Below are positions 1-8,932 of a stretch of DNA of 64,000 nucleotides, piece after piece. A program made the translations under genes and the position numbers. Under the pieces are notes generated by a model. That model searched no databases, was not told the origin of the DNA, and was given only the letters and a program-made list of their open reading frames with translations. This DNA is from Gammaproteobacteria bacterium (GTDB taxonomy: Bacteria; Pseudomonadota; Gammaproteobacteria; Pseudomonadales; Azotimanducaceae): contig QJYB01000037.1 of assembly GCA_003247835.1 (NCBI GenBank), positions 1 through 64,000 on the forward strand, given 5' to 3'. Each line of letters starts with the position of its first letter. The first letter of the stretch is position 1.

Positions 1-112
1 TGCTCTGCTACCCCCGTCGAAGCCAAGTCGCCCCCATGAAGGTATGTGTTGCAGTCTACCATGAACCCCATCACGCCAAGGTGATCCAAGTCTGGCAAAC
101 TCTGGCAGTTAG

Positions 113-1633
113 ATGCGGACGAATTTGATCAGTTCAACCCCCACTCGTCGTCGTTCTCCCGGTAAAAGGCTGTTTAGCTGCCTACTGGTGGGGCTGCTCG
201 TTGCGTTGCCCGTTGCTGCGGATACGCCGGATGCGAGGACCTACATCGAGCGCGCGGTGGAGCTCATCCAGGCGGGTGACTACCCGCTCGCCCGCACCTT
301 TCTGGCACCGGCGCTGATCGACCCGCGTATCGAACGCGCAGAGCGTTCCCGGGCCTACTATCTGCGCGGCTACAGCTACTACGCCGGCGGTCTGCCGGTG
401 TCGGCGAGCAAGGATTACGCCCGCGCCCTGGAGTTCAATCCCGGCAATGGTGCCGCGCTGGTTGCCCTCGGTGGTCTCTACCACCGTGGGGAAGGGGTCC
501 CGGAGAACGCCGAGATCGCCTACGCCTTCTTCCAGGCTGCCATGGAGGTGGGCCATCCGGAAGCAGCGCTGTTCGTCGGCTTTGCCCTGCTCGAAGGCCG
601 CGGTGTGGAACAGGATGTGCCACGAGCCCGCGAGATTCTCACCCAGGCCGCCGAATCGGGCGATGCCAATGCCATGCTCTACCTCGGTAGAAGCTACCGG
701 TCGGACTTCACCGACGAGCCGGACAACGCACTCGCCCGGGAATGGATCGAGAAGGCCGTTGCAGCGGGATCGGTGGACGCCAAGGTGGCCCTCGGCTACA
801 TGCACTACAAGAACGAGCTTCCGGACGCGGACCTGGCGACGGCGGCACGGCTGTTCGAGGAGGCCGCTGACGCCGGCTCCAGCATGGCCCAGGTGGCGCT
901 CGGTCACATGTATCTGGTCGGGGAAGGCGTGCCCATGGATCCGACTGCCGCCCGCTCGCTGCTCGAACGTGCCGCCGAGGCTGGCAACCTGGCGGGGAGC
1001 CTGAGCCTCGGCCACATGTACGAGGCGGGGATCGGCGTCCGGCAGGACCTGGATGCCGCACAGAGCTGGTACCTGCGCGGCGCCGAGGCGGGATTCGGTC
1101 AGGCCCAGCTGCGGCTGTTCTACGTGCTTCTGGAAAAGGGCGAGGAACACGAGGCGGCCCTGTGGGTCTCCAAGGCGGCGCAGCAGGACCTGCCCCAGGC
1201 ACAGAACGACTACGCCTGGATGCTCTCCACCAGTGAGCACGACGAGCTCAGAGACGGCCGGTTGGCCCTCGTCTATGCCGAACGGGCCGTTGCCCAGATG
1301 GAGAATGCGGCTTACCTGGACACCCTGGCGGCCGCCTACGCGGAGCTCGGACGCTTCGCCGAGGCCATCAGCACGCAGCAGCGTGCCATCGCTCTGGTGG
1401 CGGAATCTGCCGCTGTGGCCGCCATGTCCAACGGGTCAGGCTCGTCGGACGACGAGTCGACGTCGCTGGTGGAGGCAACGGTGGAAGCCACTTCCGGGGA
1501 TACCGCCACTGCTGCTGAAACAGCGGCGACTGATGAAGCGGCGGCATCTGATGAAACAGCGGCTTCTGACGAAGCCGTGGCCCTCGCCGAGCACCTGGCG
1601 GCCTATCAGGCGGGACAGCCCTGGCGGGAGTAG
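113..1633 (+). CDS. Sel1-repeat periplasmic protein
   Basis: A 506-residue protein with an Arg/Lys-rich N-terminus and a hydrophobic stretch at about residues 20-36 (LFSCLLVGLLVALPVAA), which reads as a signal peptide. Residues about 40-110 look like a TPR unit. About six Sel1-type repeats follow to about residue 390, with the usual 36-residue spacing and phrases such as ALGHMYLVGEGV and SLGHMYEAGIGV. The last 80 residues are low-complexity Ala/Thr/Glu/Asp. Sel1 repeats are helical scaffolds for protein-protein contact; nothing here indicates an enzyme. Specific function unknown. It stands alone ahead of the xseB-ispA group with a 74-base gap before the next start. Periplasmic location is inferred from the signal peptide. 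Confidence 0.85.
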   Translation: MRTNLISSTPTRRRSPGKRLFSCLLVGLLVALPVAADTPDARTYIERAVELIQAGDYPLARTFLAPALIDPRIERAERSRAYYLRGYSYYAGGLPVSASKDYARALEFNPGNGAALVALGGLYHRGEGVPENAEIAYAFFQAAMEVGHPEAALFVGFALLEGRGVEQDVPRAREILTQAAESGDANAMLYLGRSYRSDFTDEPDNALAREWIEKAVAAGSVDAKVALGYMHYKNELPDADLATAARLFEEAADAGSSMAQVALGHMYLVGEGVPMDPTAARSLLERAAEAGNLAGSLSLGHMYEAGIGVRQDLDAAQSWYLRGAEAGFGQAQLRLFYVLLEKGEEHEAALWVSKAAQQDLPQAQNDYAWMLSTSEHDELRDGRLALVYAERAVAQMENAAYLDTLAAAYAELGRFAEAISTQQRAIALVAESAAVAAMSNGSGSSDDESTSLVEATVEATSGDTATAAETAATDEAAASDETAASDEAVALAEHLAAYQAGQPWRE

Positions 1634-1707
1634 GCGGATTCTGGCACGCGGGCCGAATCTGGTACAAAATGCCGCCCGCAAGCACCGGGGTCTGGAGAGC
1701 ACTTTCC

Positions 1708-1947
1708 TTGAGTATCGATGAGCACCGCACCGACGAGATCTACGCTGTGATCCGTTCGCTGGTGGGGTCGGGCACGCAATCGTTCCGCCCCGGACACATC
1801 GCCGACGCGTTGCGTGAAACCGGCGAACCGCTGCTGACCTGGGAAATCCGGGGTGAGCTGTCTAAGCTCGAAGCCCGCGGTGTGATCTCGGCAGATCCCG
1901 TAACCGGTGCCTACTCGCTCACCGAAGCCGCGCGCAAAACGGGCTGA
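1708..1947 (+). CDS. Small winged-helix-like protein of unknown function
   Basis: A 79-residue protein when started at TTG 1708, chosen because GGAGAG sits 8 bases upstream at about 1694-1699. An in-frame ATG at 1669 would add 13 residues without a good ribosome site. The sequence alternates predicted helices with a closing segment (LEARGVISADPVTGAYSLTE) typical of the wing of winged-helix domains; FRPGHIADALRE could be the first helix pair. It could bind DNA or be a small structural domain; I recognise no named family. It lies 6 bases before xseB and is probably co-transcribed with xseB and ispA. Confidence 0.6.
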   Translation: MSIDEHRTDEIYAVIRSLVGSGTQSFRPGHIADALRETGEPLLTWEIRGELSKLEARGVISADPVTGAYSLTEAARKTG

Positions 1948-1953
1948 TTCCGC

Positions 1954-2223
1954 ATGGCGAAAAAACCCCGGGAACCGGACGCCAGCAGCGACGACCTGGA
2001 GGACGTGAGCTTCGAGGCGGCGCTCGCCGAGCTGGAAGGTCTCGTGGAAAAGATGGAGACGGGGGAGCTGACCCTTGAGCAGTCACTTGCCGCCTTCGAA
2101 CGGGGTGTCCGGCTCACCCGGCACTGCCAGGCCGCGCTGCAGGCCGCCGAGCTCAAGGTGAAGGTGCTCACCGAGTCCGGCGCGCTGGAAGACCTGGACG
2201 TCGACACGCTCGATGACGCCTGA
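1954..2223 (+). CDS. xseB: Exodeoxyribonuclease VII small subunit
   Basis: An 89-residue protein matching XseB in length and content: the core [36 protein letters not shown] is the family hallmark, forming a helical hairpin that binds the large subunit XseA. Exonuclease VII degrades single-stranded DNA from both ends and acts in the cytoplasm in mismatch and damage repair. xseA is not in the window. The last 11 bases overlap the ispA start, the usual xseB-ispA coupling in gammaproteobacteria. The first 15 residues are charged and variable, as usual. Confidence 0.95.
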   Translation: MAKKPREPDASSDDLEDVSFEAALAELEGLVEKMETGELTLEQSLAAFERGVRLTRHCQAALQAAELKVKVLTESGALEDLDVDTLDDA

Positions 2224-3094
2224 ACTCAAATCCCTCAGGGACACCATCGAAGACGCGTTGCGCCATCACCTGCCGGTGAGCTCAGATCACGCTCAGGTGC
2301 TGGTGGACGCCATGCGCTATGCCGCGCTGTCAGGCGGCAAACGCATCCGGCCGCTGCTGGTGTGCGCCACCTGCACCGGCCTCGGCGGCAATCTGGAGAA
2401 CGCGCTCGCCCCGGCCTGCGCCGTGGAATTCATTCACGCCTACTCGCTGCTCCATGACGATCTGCCGGCCATGGACGATGACGATCTGCGCCACGGCCTG
2501 CCGAGCGGGCACATCAAGTTCGGCGAGGCCAACGCCATTCTGGCCGGTGATGCGCTGCTCACCCTGGCTTTCCAGACCCTCGCGACGGCGCCCATCTCGC
2601 GAACAGACGTCCGCCTGACAGCCATTCAGCTGCTGGCGGAAGCCGCGGGCTGGCAGGGCATGGTCGGCGGTCAGGTGTTCGACATGGAGTCGGAAAACAA
2701 GCAACTGTCACTCAGCCAGCTGCAGACCCTGCACGCCGGCAAGACCGGCGCGCTGATCCGGGTTTCCGTGCAGATCGGCGCGCTGTTCGGCAACGCCAAG
2801 GTGGACGCGGAAACCTACGTGCTGCTCACCGAGTTCGCCAGCCGGATCGGTCTGGCGTTTCAGATCATCGACGACGTGCTGGACGTCACCCAGTCCACGG
2901 AGCAGCTCGGCAAGCCGGCGAAGTCGGACCAGAAGGCGAAGAAGAGCACCTATACCTCGCTGCTCGGTGTGCGTCAGGCACGCGCCCAGGCAGAGGATCT
3001 GCTGTCCGAGTCTCTGGCCATGCTGAAGCGGGCCGAGCTCGAGCACGACCTGCTGGGCGAACTCGCCCGGACCATCGTGCTGCGCGATCACTGA
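2213..3094 (+). CDS. ispA: Farnesyl diphosphate synthase
   Basis: A 293-residue trans-prenyltransferase that condenses IPP with DMAPP and then GPP to give farnesyl diphosphate for quinones, undecaprenyl carriers and haem side chains. The first aspartate-rich motif is in [17 protein letters not shown] (about residues 80-96) and the second is IIDDVLDVT (about 223-231); SGGKRIRP near residue 41 holds the diphosphate-binding Lys and Arg. Length fits the bacterial short-chain family. The ATG overlaps the xseB end by 11 bases, implying translational coupling. In many relatives dxs follows directly; here the next gene is convergent and dxs is not seen in the window. Confidence 0.95.
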   Translation: MTPELKSLRDTIEDALRHHLPVSSDHAQVLVDAMRYAALSGGKRIRPLLVCATCTGLGGNLENALAPACAVEFIHAYSLLHDDLPAMDDDDLRHGLPSGHIKFGEANAILAGDALLTLAFQTLATAPISRTDVRLTAIQLLAEAAGWQGMVGGQVFDMESENKQLSLSQLQTLHAGKTGALIRVSVQIGALFGNAKVDAETYVLLTEFASRIGLAFQIIDDVLDVTQSTEQLGKPAKSDQKAKKSTYTSLLGVRQARAQAEDLLSESLAMLKRAELEHDLLGELARTIVLRDH

Positions 3095-3129
3095 TCCTCG
3101 GAGGCCGGAAAGCCACCGTTAACGCAGGG

Positions 3130-3783
3130 TCAGTGTTTGTGCACCAGGGTGAGGACGCCGCCCTGCTCATTCATGGACACGCTCTTCAGGAACGACATGC
3201 CGAGCAGGATGTCCGTGGGATGGCTGCCCGTGATCACGGCAGCCTGCACGTTGTGCGTGGTGATGCCGGCCACCGTCACGCTGTCCAGGTTCATGAAGTA
3301 CGACTCGGCGTTGCCCTGGGCCGTCTGCACGAATCCCTTCTGACCTCGGCTGCGGTAGTCGATGCCGAGACCGTCCGCGGTCACGGAAGACAGCGCCACC
3401 ACGGAGGCGCCGGTGTCGACTAGAAAATCCACGAAGCGGTTGTTGATGGCGCCCCGGATCCGGTACTGACCCATGCCATCGGCCGGGATCGACACCTGAG
3501 CGACCTGAGCCTCGGTATAACCCCCGGCGCCGGCGGCCTGACGGGTGAGGCCGAGCGTGTGCTGTTCACCCTGGTAGGACACCACCGCCTCGCGGGCGTT
3601 GGCGGAGACCAGGGTGACCCCCTGAGGTGTGGTCTCACCCGCCTTGAGCAGCGTCTGCCCGGACCCGGAACGGATCACCGCCTGGTCCTTGAAGAGGCCG
3701 ACGATATCGATGGGCACCGGCCCGGCGGCGAGGACCGACCCGGCACCGAGAATGCCGGTCAGCAGCATGATGTGCTTCAGCAT
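3130..3783 (-). CDS. Retropepsin-like aspartic protease, secreted or membrane-anchored
   Basis: A 217-residue protein with an N-terminal signal-like segment (MLKHIMLLTGILGAGSVLAA). The catalytic motif of clan AA aspartic proteases is clear: VDFLVDTGASVVALSS, with Asp-Thr-Gly near residue 124, followed by a conserved ILLGMSFLKS near the C-terminus. This matches the single-domain family often annotated as TIGR02281, which should work as a dimer because only one DTG is present. Substrate unknown. It is the last gene of the leftward glyA-pgpA group, 50 bases after pgpA, and converges on ispA. Confidence 0.8.
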   Translation of the reverse strand: MLKHIMLLTGILGAGSVLAAGPVPIDIVGLFKDQAVIRSGSGQTLLKAGETTPQGVTLVSANAREAVVSYQGEQHTLGLTRQAAGAGGYTEAQVAQVSIPADGMGQYRIRGAINNRFVDFLVDTGASVVALSSVTADGLGIDYRSRGQKGFVQTAQGNAESYFMNLDSVTVAGITTHNVQAAVITGSHPTDILLGMSFLKSVSMNEQGGVLTLVHKH

Positions 3784-3833
3784 GCGATTCCCTGCGCTGA
3801 ACTTCCCGGCAGTTTAGCCGACCCGGTCCGGGA

Positions 3834-4328
3834 TCAGATGTGCTGCAAACCGCAGAGTGTGAACTGCAGCACAGCCAGCGCCATCACGCCTGCCGCCAGA
3901 TCGTCCACCATCACGCCGAAGGCGCCACCGATCCGACGCTCCAGCATGCCCACGGGCCAGGGCTTCCAGATGTCGAAGAGTCGGAACAGGCCGAAGGCCG
4001 CGAGCACCATCCACGGATTCTGGGGAACGGCGAGCAGTGCAATCCACTGCCCGGCGAACTCGTCCACGACGATGGCCGACGGATCGGTCACGCCATAGCG
4101 ACGCTGAACCCGTCCGGTCAGCCAGGTACCCAGCGCCGTGACGATCGCGATCACGACGAGCTGCGCCGGCAACGGCAGGGAAGACAAGGCGAGCCACCAG
4201 ATGGCGACCGCTACCACGCTGCCCACGGTACCCGGCGCTCGAGGTGAGAACCCGCTGCCCAGTCCGCAGACCAGCACCACCTCGGGATCGCGCCACTGGC
4301 GCCAGCCGATTGCCCGCGGTGCGCTCAC
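3834..4328 (-). CDS. pgpA: Phosphatidylglycerophosphatase A
   Basis: A 164-residue integral membrane protein that removes phosphate from phosphatidylglycerol phosphate to give phosphatidylglycerol. Recognised by LVCGLGSGFSPRAPGTVGS near residue 20 and by VVDEFAGQWIALL near residue 85, the acidic motif of this family, with hydrophobic helices between. ATG overlaps the thiL stop by 4 bases (ATGA), so translation is coupled. The nusB-thiL-pgpA order is the standard gammaproteobacterial arrangement. Confidence 0.93.
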   Translation of the reverse strand: MSAPRAIGWRQWRDPEVVLVCGLGSGFSPRAPGTVGSVVAVAIWWLALSSLPLPAQLVVIAIVTALGTWLTGRVQRRYGVTDPSAIVVDEFAGQWIALLAVPQNPWMVLAAFGLFRLFDIWKPWPVGMLERRIGGAFGVMVDDLAAGVMALAVLQFTLCGLQHI

Positions 4329-5203
4329 AGGAAGTGGACGTAGCCCTTGATCGATACCGGGGCGCCATCGAGGTGGATGCCGGACCTGTCGGTGATCGTG
4401 CCGATCTGAACACAGTCCACGCCGGCAGGTACGCGAGTCGCGGTGAACAGCAGCTCATAGTCATCGCCGCCGTGCAGCGCGTGGTCGAGGGTCGCGCCAG
4501 CCGCCACCGGGATCGCGGACGATGCCAGCTCCGCACCTGCACCGCTCGCCCTCAGAACGTGATCGAGATCCTGCAGCAGGCCGTCCGAGATATCGATTGC
4601 GCTGGTGGCCACTCCGCGCAGCACGATCCCGGCATCGACCCGTGCGCGCGGTCTGAAGTAGCGAACCGTGAGTGGGCTTGTCAGGTCGTCCAGGGTGCTC
4701 AGTGCCACCGCCGCGGCTGCTCCGCCCAGCTCTCCGGTGACGAAGATGCCGTCGCCGGGCTGCGCGCCCGCACGCGTGAGCAGGTATTCCTCAGGACAGA
4801 AACCGTGCACGCTGGATGTGATGTTCCGCTGACCGCGCGCCAGATTGCCACCGAGGATCCGGCCGCCCGTCGCCTGAACCGCTTCGCGCATACCGGCTGC
4901 CACCTCGAGCGCCCACTGCTGGTCCGTTTCTTCAAGCGTGAGCGCAACCAGCAGCTCTGCGGGCTCGGCACCCATGGCGGCCAGATCGGAAACGCTGACC
5001 ATGATCGCCCGATAACCCACCAGCCGTCCCGGCGCGCCCAGCGGGAAGTGCACGCCACCCACCAGCGTGTCGATGGAGGACACCAGAACCTCGCCCGGTG
5101 GTGGCGCAACTACAGCGCCGTCGTCTCCCGGCCCGATGACCCCGCCTTCCGCAGCCGGACCCAGCACGGCGAGGATCTCATCGATGAGGTCAAATTCGTT
5201 CAC
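4325..5203 (-). CDS. thiL: Thiamine-monophosphate kinase
   Basis: A 292-residue enzyme that phosphorylates thiamine monophosphate with ATP to give thiamine diphosphate, the final cofactor step. Family motifs: GPGDDGAVV near residue 22, SVSDLAAMGAEP near residue 67, AIDISDGLLQDL near residue 200, GGDDYELLFT near residue 240. The start is GTG 5203: GGAGGT lies 8 bases upstream and the protein then begins MNEFDLIDEIL like other ThiL proteins. A longer reading of this frame adds 27 residues unlike the family. The start lies inside the end of nusB (14-base overlap). Confidence 0.95.
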   Translation of the reverse strand: MNEFDLIDEILAVLGPAAEGGVIGPGDDGAVVAPPPGEVLVSSIDTLVGGVHFPLGAPGRLVGYRAIMVSVSDLAAMGAEPAELLVALTLEETDQQWALEVAAGMREAVQATGGRILGGNLARGQRNITSSVHGFCPEEYLLTRAGAQPGDGIFVTGELGGAAAAVALSTLDDLTSPLTVRYFRPRARVDAGIVLRGVATSAIDISDGLLQDLDHVLRASGAGAELASSAIPVAAGATLDHALHGGDDYELLFTATRVPAGVDCVQIGTITDRSGIHLDGAPVSIKGYVHFL

Positions 5204-5633
5204 GGGCAGCGACCTCCACGGGTCGCAGCGTGCCAGCCAGCCGATCGAGCACACCGTTGACGAACTTGTGGCCCTCCTCGGCACCGAACAGCTTGGTGAG
5301 CTCGACGTACTCGTCGATCACCACCCGGTACGGTACGTCGATCCGGCTCTCCAGCTCCCGGGTGGCGAGGCGCAACACGGCCCGCTCGACGTTGGAGAGC
5401 TCGGCAATGGTACGGTCGAGCACCGGTGCGAGCAGCGCATCCAGCTCCGCCGTGTGTCGGAGCACGCCACCCAGCAGCTCGTGGAAGAAGGCCTGGTCCG
5501 CCTTATCCAGAGAACCGTTGCTCTCGTACTCGGCTTCGATCTCGGACGCGGTGCCACCTGCCATCTGCCACTGATAGACCGCCTGAACCAGGGCGCGTCG
5601 CGCCCGTCGGCGGGCCCACTTGCCAGCGCTCAA
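5190..5633 (-). CDS. nusB: Transcription antitermination factor NusB
   Basis: A 147-residue all-helical RNA-binding protein that, with NusE (S10), binds boxA of rRNA leaders to drive antitermination. ARRRARRALVQAVYQWQ at the N-terminus is the arginine-rich helix, and RVVIDEYVELTKLFGAEEGHKFVNGVLDRLA is the diagnostic C-terminal part. I place the start at TTG 5633, with GAGGT 7-8 bases upstream, giving a normal NusB length; the open frame runs further upstream, but that part overlaps ribD and has no NusB similarity. It lies 43 bases after ribD and overlaps thiL by 14 bases. Confidence 0.92.
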   Translation of the reverse strand: MSAGKWARRRARRALVQAVYQWQMAGGTASEIEAEYESNGSLDKADQAFFHELLGGVLRHTAELDALLAPVLDRTIAELSNVERAVLRLATRELESRIDVPYRVVIDEYVELTKLFGAEEGHKFVNGVLDRLAGTLRPVEVAARERI

Positions 5634-5676
5634 CTCGATACCTCGCTTGTCGTTGGACCCCTGACCGGACTGCCGG

Positions 5677-6774
5677 TCAGGCTGGTACCAGACGCAGCCG
5701 GAGGTCGGCTCCGATCTGGACGGAATCCGCGATTTTAGCCTCAATCGCCTCGAGCATGCGCTCGAGCGGCAGATGGGCCAGGGGCCGCGCGTCGCTGCCG
5801 AGCAGCTTGGGCGCCATATAAAGCAGCAGCTCATCCCAGAGTCCGGCCTTCAGGAAAGCACCGATCAGTGTGGGCCCTGCTTCGACCAGGACCTCGTTGC
5901 AATGACGGTCCGCCAGGGCGCCGAGCAGCGCGGTGAGATCCACCCCGCCGTCCGGACCCGCATCGAGCTTGAGAAACTCCGCCCGATCGTGTGACGGCCG
6001 GCCATCGGTATGCACGATCAGCACGGGGCCGGACTCGCTGAAGAGCCTGGCGCCGGCGCCGATCCGGAGGTGGCTGTCGGCCACCACCCGCAACGGCTGA
6101 CGGATACGGTCTTCCACGGCGAGCGCCGGATCCCGCACCGTGAGTGCCGGATCGTCGGCAACCACCGTGCCGGCGCCCGTGACTACTGCGCAGCTTCTGG
6201 CACGCCACGCCTGCACATCCGCACGCGCGGCCTCGCCCGTGATCCAGCGGCTCTCGCCGCTGGCCATGGCCGTACGGCCGTCGAGCGATGCCGCCACCTT
6301 CAGGCGGACCAGGGGCCGGCCACGCGTGAGTCGGCTCACGAAACCGGCATTGAGCACAGCCGCTTCCAGCAGCTCGATGACGTCGATCGCGACACCTGCA
6401 GCGGTGAGCTCGGCGAATCCCTTGCCGGCCACCCGGGGATGCGGGTCCTGCATTGCAGCCACTACCCGCGCAATACCCGCATCGATGAGCGTACGGCTGC
6501 AGGGCGGCGTGCGGCCGTGGAAGGCGCAGGGCTCGAGACTCACGTAGGCCGTGGCACCGGCAATGAGCTGGCTGTTGCCTGCGGCACGGGCGTCGGCGAG
6601 GGCGTTGACCTCCGCGTGCCCCTCCCCCGCGCGCACGTGCCAGCCCCGACCGATCACCACGCCGTCACGAACGATGAGGCAGCCAACCCGGGGGTTCGGC
6701 GTCGTGGAGTTCAGACCCCGGGCCGCAAGCTCGACGGTGGCTCTGAGAAACAGCCGGTCGGCATCGGACACCAT
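5677..6774 (-). CDS. ribD: Bifunctional riboflavin deaminase/reductase RibD
   Basis: A 365-residue fusion. Residues about 1-145 are the zinc deaminase (HAEVNAL and PCAFHGRTPPC supply the ligands), which deaminates the pyrimidine intermediate after the GTP cyclohydrolase II step. Residues about 146-365 are the NADPH reductase (KVAASLDGRTAM, SRWITG, VEAGPTLIGAFL). ATG overlaps the nrdR stop (ATGA). In most relatives ribE, ribBA and ribH lie between ribD and nusB; here nusB follows directly, so the other riboflavin genes must be elsewhere. Confidence 0.95.
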   Translation of the reverse strand: MVSDADRLFLRATVELAARGLNSTTPNPRVGCLIVRDGVVIGRGWHVRAGEGHAEVNALADARAAGNSQLIAGATAYVSLEPCAFHGRTPPCSRTLIDAGIARVVAAMQDPHPRVAGKGFAELTAAGVAIDVIELLEAAVLNAGFVSRLTRGRPLVRLKVAASLDGRTAMASGESRWITGEAARADVQAWRARSCAVVTGAGTVVADDPALTVRDPALAVEDRIRQPLRVVADSHLRIGAGARLFSESGPVLIVHTDGRPSHDRAEFLKLDAGPDGGVDLTALLGALADRHCNEVLVEAGPTLIGAFLKAGLWDELLLYMAPKLLGSDARPLAHLPLERMLEAIEAKIADSVQIGADLRLRLVPA

Positions 6775-7262
6775 CAGCTGTCACCGGATCCGGACTTCCG
6801 ATCGAGTTTGGCCGTCTCCTTCATCCGCCGGATCTCGTCCTGGAATTCGCTGACGTCCTGAAAGTCCCGGTAGACCGACGCGAAGCGTACGTAAGCCACA
6901 GCGTCGATCTTGCGGAGCTCCTGCATGACCGCCTCGCCGACATCGCGGGAGGGCACTTCCCGCTCACCCGTGGAGCGCAGCTGGTGCATGATGTGATTGA
7001 TCGCCGACTCGATCTCTTCGATGCTCACCGGGCGCTTCTCCAGCGCCCGGGTCAGGCCGCGACGGAGCTTGTCCTCGTTGAACGGTTCCCGGGTGCCGTC
7101 GCTCTTCACGACACGCGGCATGACGAGCTCCGCCGTCTCGAAGGTGGTGAACCGCTCGCCGCAGGCCTGACACTCGCGGCGACGGCGCACCGAGTCGCCC
7201 TCGGCCACCAGGCGCGAGTCTATGACCTTGGTGTCATCGGCACCGCAGAACGGACAGTGCAT
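6774..7262 (-). CDS. nrdR: Transcriptional repressor NrdR
   Basis: A 162-residue zinc-ribbon plus ATP-cone repressor of ribonucleotide reductase genes. [17 protein letters not shown] and [17 protein letters not shown] carry the four zinc-binding cysteines; the ATP-cone begins at about residue 49 ([20 protein letters not shown]). Length is normal. It sits 4 bases after glyA and overlaps ribD, the usual glyA-nrdR-ribD arrangement. Targets would be NrdR boxes upstream of nrd operons, none of which are in this window. Confidence 0.96.
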   Translation of the reverse strand: MHCPFCGADDTKVIDSRLVAEGDSVRRRRECQACGERFTTFETAELVMPRVVKSDGTREPFNEDKLRRGLTRALEKRPVSIEEIESAINHIMHQLRSTGEREVPSRDVGEAVMQELRKIDAVAYVRFASVYRDFQDVSEFQDEIRRMKETAKLDRKSGSGDS

Positions 7263-7266
7263 CGGT

Positions 7267-8532
7267 TCACGCCGCGTGGGCCTGATAGACCGGGAACTCG
7301 GCGCAGAGCTTCTTCACCTTCTGCTGCACCGAGGCGATCATGTTGTCGTTTCTGATGTCGTCGAGCACGTCGCACATCCACTCGGTGAGCGTGGCGCACT
7401 CTGACTCCCTGAACCCACGGGTGGTCACCGCCGGCGTGCCGATCCTGAGGCCGCTGGTGACGAACGGCGAGCGCGGATCGTTCGGCACGGCGTTCTTGTT
7501 CACGGTGATGTTGGCCCGGCCGAGGGCCGCGTCCGCATCCTTGCCGGTGAGGTCCTTGTCGATCAGATCGAGCAGAAACAGATGGTTGTCCGTGCCGCCG
7601 GAGACCACCTTGTAGCCCCGCGCCTGAAAGCCCGTGGCCATGGTGCGCGCGTTGGCAAGCACCTGCTTCTGATACTCGACGAAGCCGGGTTCCATCGCCT
7701 CCTTGAAGCAGACGGCCTTGGCAGCGATCACGTGCATGAGTGGCCCGCCCTGGGATCCCGGGAAGAGCGCCGAGTTCAGCTTTTTCTCGATGTCGGGATT
7801 GGCCTTGGCGAGGATGATGCCTCCGCGCGGGCCGCGCAGGGTCTTGTGGGTCGTGGAGGTGGTCACGTCGGCAATCTGCACCGGGCTCGGGTAGAGGTCG
7901 GCCGCGACGAGGCCGGCCACGTGGGCCATGTCCACCACCAGATAGGCACCCACCGCATCCGCGATATCCCGGTAGCGCTGCCAGTCGAGCCGCCGGGAGT
8001 AGGCAGAGAAGCCGCCGATGATCATCTTCGGCTGGTGCTCCTTCGCCAGCGCCTCGATCTCGTCGTAGTCCACCTCACCGGTATCCGGTTTCAGCCCGTA
8101 CTGCACGGCGTGATAGGTCTTGCCGGAGAAGTTCGGCGCCGCCCCATGGGTCAGGTGGCCGCCCGCATCCAGGCTCATGCCGAGAATGGTGTCGCCGGGG
8201 GACAGCAGGGCCAGATACACAGCCGCGTTGGCCTGGGAACCGGAATGAGGCTGGACGTTGGCGTAGTCCGCGCCGAACAGGGCCTTGACCCGCTCGATGG
8301 CCAGCACCTCCACCTGATCCACGTACTCGCAGCCGCCGTAGTAGCGCTTGTGGGGATAGCCCTCGGCGTACTTGTTGGTGAGCACGCTGCCCTGGGCCTC
8401 CATGACCCTGGGACTGGCGTAGTTCTCCGAGGCGATGAGCTCGATGTGCTCCTCCTGGCGGCGGTTTTCCTCGGCGATGGCGGCGGCGATATCGTTGTCG
8501 AAGCCGGCGATCTTCTGGTCGGTTGTAAACAT
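7267..8532 (-). CDS. glyA: Serine hydroxymethyltransferase
   Basis: A 421-residue PLP enzyme interconverting serine and glycine with tetrahydrofolate, the main source of one-carbon units. The PLP lysine is in [28 protein letters not shown] and [14 protein letters not shown] are hallmark segments. I start at ATG 8532 ([12 protein letters not shown]), which matches the family; an in-frame ATG 75 bases upstream adds a non-homologous stretch. No Shine-Dalgarno match is visible before ATG 8532. The 5' flank lies within the arm of palindromic repeat element A. Confidence 0.95.
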   Translation of the reverse strand: MFTTDQKIAGFDNDIAAAIAEENRRQEEHIELIASENYASPRVMEAQGSVLTNKYAEGYPHKRYYGGCEYVDQVEVLAIERVKALFGADYANVQPHSGSQANAAVYLALLSPGDTILGMSLDAGGHLTHGAAPNFSGKTYHAVQYGLKPDTGEVDYDEIEALAKEHQPKMIIGGFSAYSRRLDWQRYRDIADAVGAYLVVDMAHVAGLVAADLYPSPVQIADVTTSTTHKTLRGPRGGIILAKANPDIEKKLNSALFPGSQGGPLMHVIAAKAVCFKEAMEPGFVEYQKQVLANARTMATGFQARGYKVVSGGTDNHLFLLDLIDKDLTGKDADAALGRANITVNKNAVPNDPRSPFVTSGLRIGTPAVTTRGFRESECATLTEWMCDVLDDIRNDNMIASVQQKVKKLCAEFPVYQAHAA

Positions 8533-8567
8533 GGATGTGGAGGTTCTGGCTGGTTCGGAAGCGCGCC

Positions 8568-8573
8568 ATTCTA
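8568..8573 (-). promoter_or_regulatory. Candidate -10 box for glyA
   Basis: Reading leftward the sequence is TAGAAT, a 5/6 match to the sigma-70 -10 box, about 36 bases before the glyA ATG. No good -35 is found at 16-18 bases, so this is tentative. The box is inside the outer arm of repeat element A; the mirrored arm at about 8838-8853 keeps neighbouring bases but not the TAGAAT. Confidence 0.3.
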
Positions 8574-8672
8574 CCCCACCCCTCAAGCGGGCCGAAGCGA
8601 AAGGCATTCAGCGTGCGGTTGAAAATCATTGGGTTTTGTATCGTTTTCACGGCGCCGGTAGCCGCGCGGTAG

Positions 8673-8750
8673 AGGTTTCGGGGGACGCTCGAGACATCCC
8701 TGTGCGCTCGGGCTGCGGCCATCCCTGGCCGCAGACCGCCCCCGAAACCT
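8673..8750 (-). repeat. Palindromic intergenic element, copy A
   Basis: A 78-base unit with perfect 12-base terminal inverted repeats (AGGTTTCGGGGG at 8673-8684 and its complement at 8739-8750) around a 54-base core (8685-8738). The core contains a 9-bp hairpin with a TCCC loop (CTGCGGCCA at 8713-8721, TGGCCGCAG at 8726-8734). Read on the minus strand, the core matches copy B at 53 of 54 positions. Beyond the 12-base arms the symmetry continues more weakly for over 100 bases: 8594-8609 mirrors 8813-8827, and 8561-8570 mirrors about 8838-8846, so the full palindrome runs roughly 8550-8853. I do not recognise a named repeat family. Confidence 0.85.
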
Positions 8751-8932
8751 CCACCCCGCACCTCCCGTCGCCCTCAAGGCCTTCCAAGGCCCAATGCCGT
8801 CAGCACCCGGAAGATGCCCTTCACTTCCTCCTGAGCCATGGCGCGGCGCTGAAGGCCCTCCGACCACCACCCGATCCGCCGTTCAACGGTGATCCCCGGA
8901 ACGGCCTCCAGGCAGCGGGCGGTGGCGGGATG

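Noticed and set aside
182-1240. Long reverse-strand frame under the Sel1-repeat gene
   Set aside because: It is a shadow of the high-GC repeat gene; its product has no coherent domain and it lacks a ribosome site.
8075-8761. Long leftward open frame with an Arg/Pro/Gly-rich product across glyA and element A
   Set aside because: It is antisense-frame noise over glyA joined to the GC-rich repeat; similar peptides appear in frames over elements B and D only because the DNA repeats.
8774-8839. A 21-codon leftward frame starting ATGGCTCAG, the same first codons as ettA
   Set aside because: The shared start is best explained by the inverted copy of the ettA flank; there is no Shine-Dalgarno and the rest does not resemble EttA.
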